Below are positions 63,993 through 64,000 of a stretch of DNA of 64,000 nt, in pieces. This stretch comes from Thermohahella caldifontis (lineage in GTDB: Bacteria > Pseudomonadota > Gammaproteobacteria > Pseudomonadales > Oleiphilaceae). Position numbers and translations under genes: made by a program. Below the pieces are notes generated by a model that was not told where the DNA came from, made no database searches, and saw only the letters and a program-made list of their open reading frames with translations. The DNA lies in NCBI RefSeq assembly GCF_041153465.1, contig NZ_CP154858.1:868001-932000 (forward strand), given 5' to 3'. How positions within the stretch are numbered: the first letter of the stretch is position 1; the number at the start of each line of letters is the position of its first letter.

Positions 63993-64000
63993 GATTCCTC

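Overview
The window reads as chromosomal DNA of a flagellated, aerobic gammaproteobacterium near the Pseudomonas / Marinobacter / Alcanivorax groups (inference). The clues are conserved neighbourhoods I know from Pseudomonas-like genomes: purL beside mltF, ampE-ampD-DUF1631-nadC, pepA-(small gene)-valS, an aru/ast arginine-succinylation cluster with an AraC-type ArgR, and a flgKL pair. GC is fairly high and genes are dense. I see no prophage, insertion sequence, CRISPR array or rRNA.

Layout. 1-9.2 kb: partial purL, mltF, recX, the 5'-nucleotidase yfbR, a three-gene signalling cluster (membrane-tethered receiver, receiver-TPR protein, soluble histidine kinase) and a UPF0149/SEC-C protein. 9.3-15.8 kb: plsC (broken as read) behind two operator-like palindromes, a MATE exporter, a LysR-dinB pair, a periplasmic rhodanese and a chemoreceptor. 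15.8-21.2 kb: a lipid-type module (thiolase, long FabG-like reductase, MaoC hydratase, AraC regulator) plus a cupredoxin-like protein. 21.2-28.5 kb: aruCFGDB with argR and a short amidohydrolase remnant; aruE is absent. 28.5-34.1 kb: two chemoreceptors flank a 44-codon ORF under a LexA-box promoter and a cytochrome c with 15 Cys hexapeptide repeats plus a His-rich partner. 34.2-43.1 kb: lptGF, pepA, a small gene, valS, panE and an ATP:cobalamin adenosyltransferase. 43.1-53 kb: chemoreceptor, ampE-ampD, DUF1631, nadC, and a GGDEF-EAL protein with a damaged EAL domain. 53-58 kb: DUF1289, thpR, a UDG-family gene, then an operon DUF2066-pgsA-like-hda-parA-yqcC. 58-64 kb: tRNA-Leu(CAA), arfA, yqhD, flgL and flgK.

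Data quality. Five genes (purL, plsC twice, one chemoreceptor, the cobalamin adenosyltransferase, hda) carry frameshifts, all explainable as lost bases and mostly in runs of G or C. Since purL and hda are core genes, sequencing or assembly error is the simplest reading, and I annotate the reconstructed genes.

Most interesting leads: the LexA-boxed 44-codon ORF, the Cys-repeat cytochrome c and its partner, and the palindrome cluster upstream of plsC.
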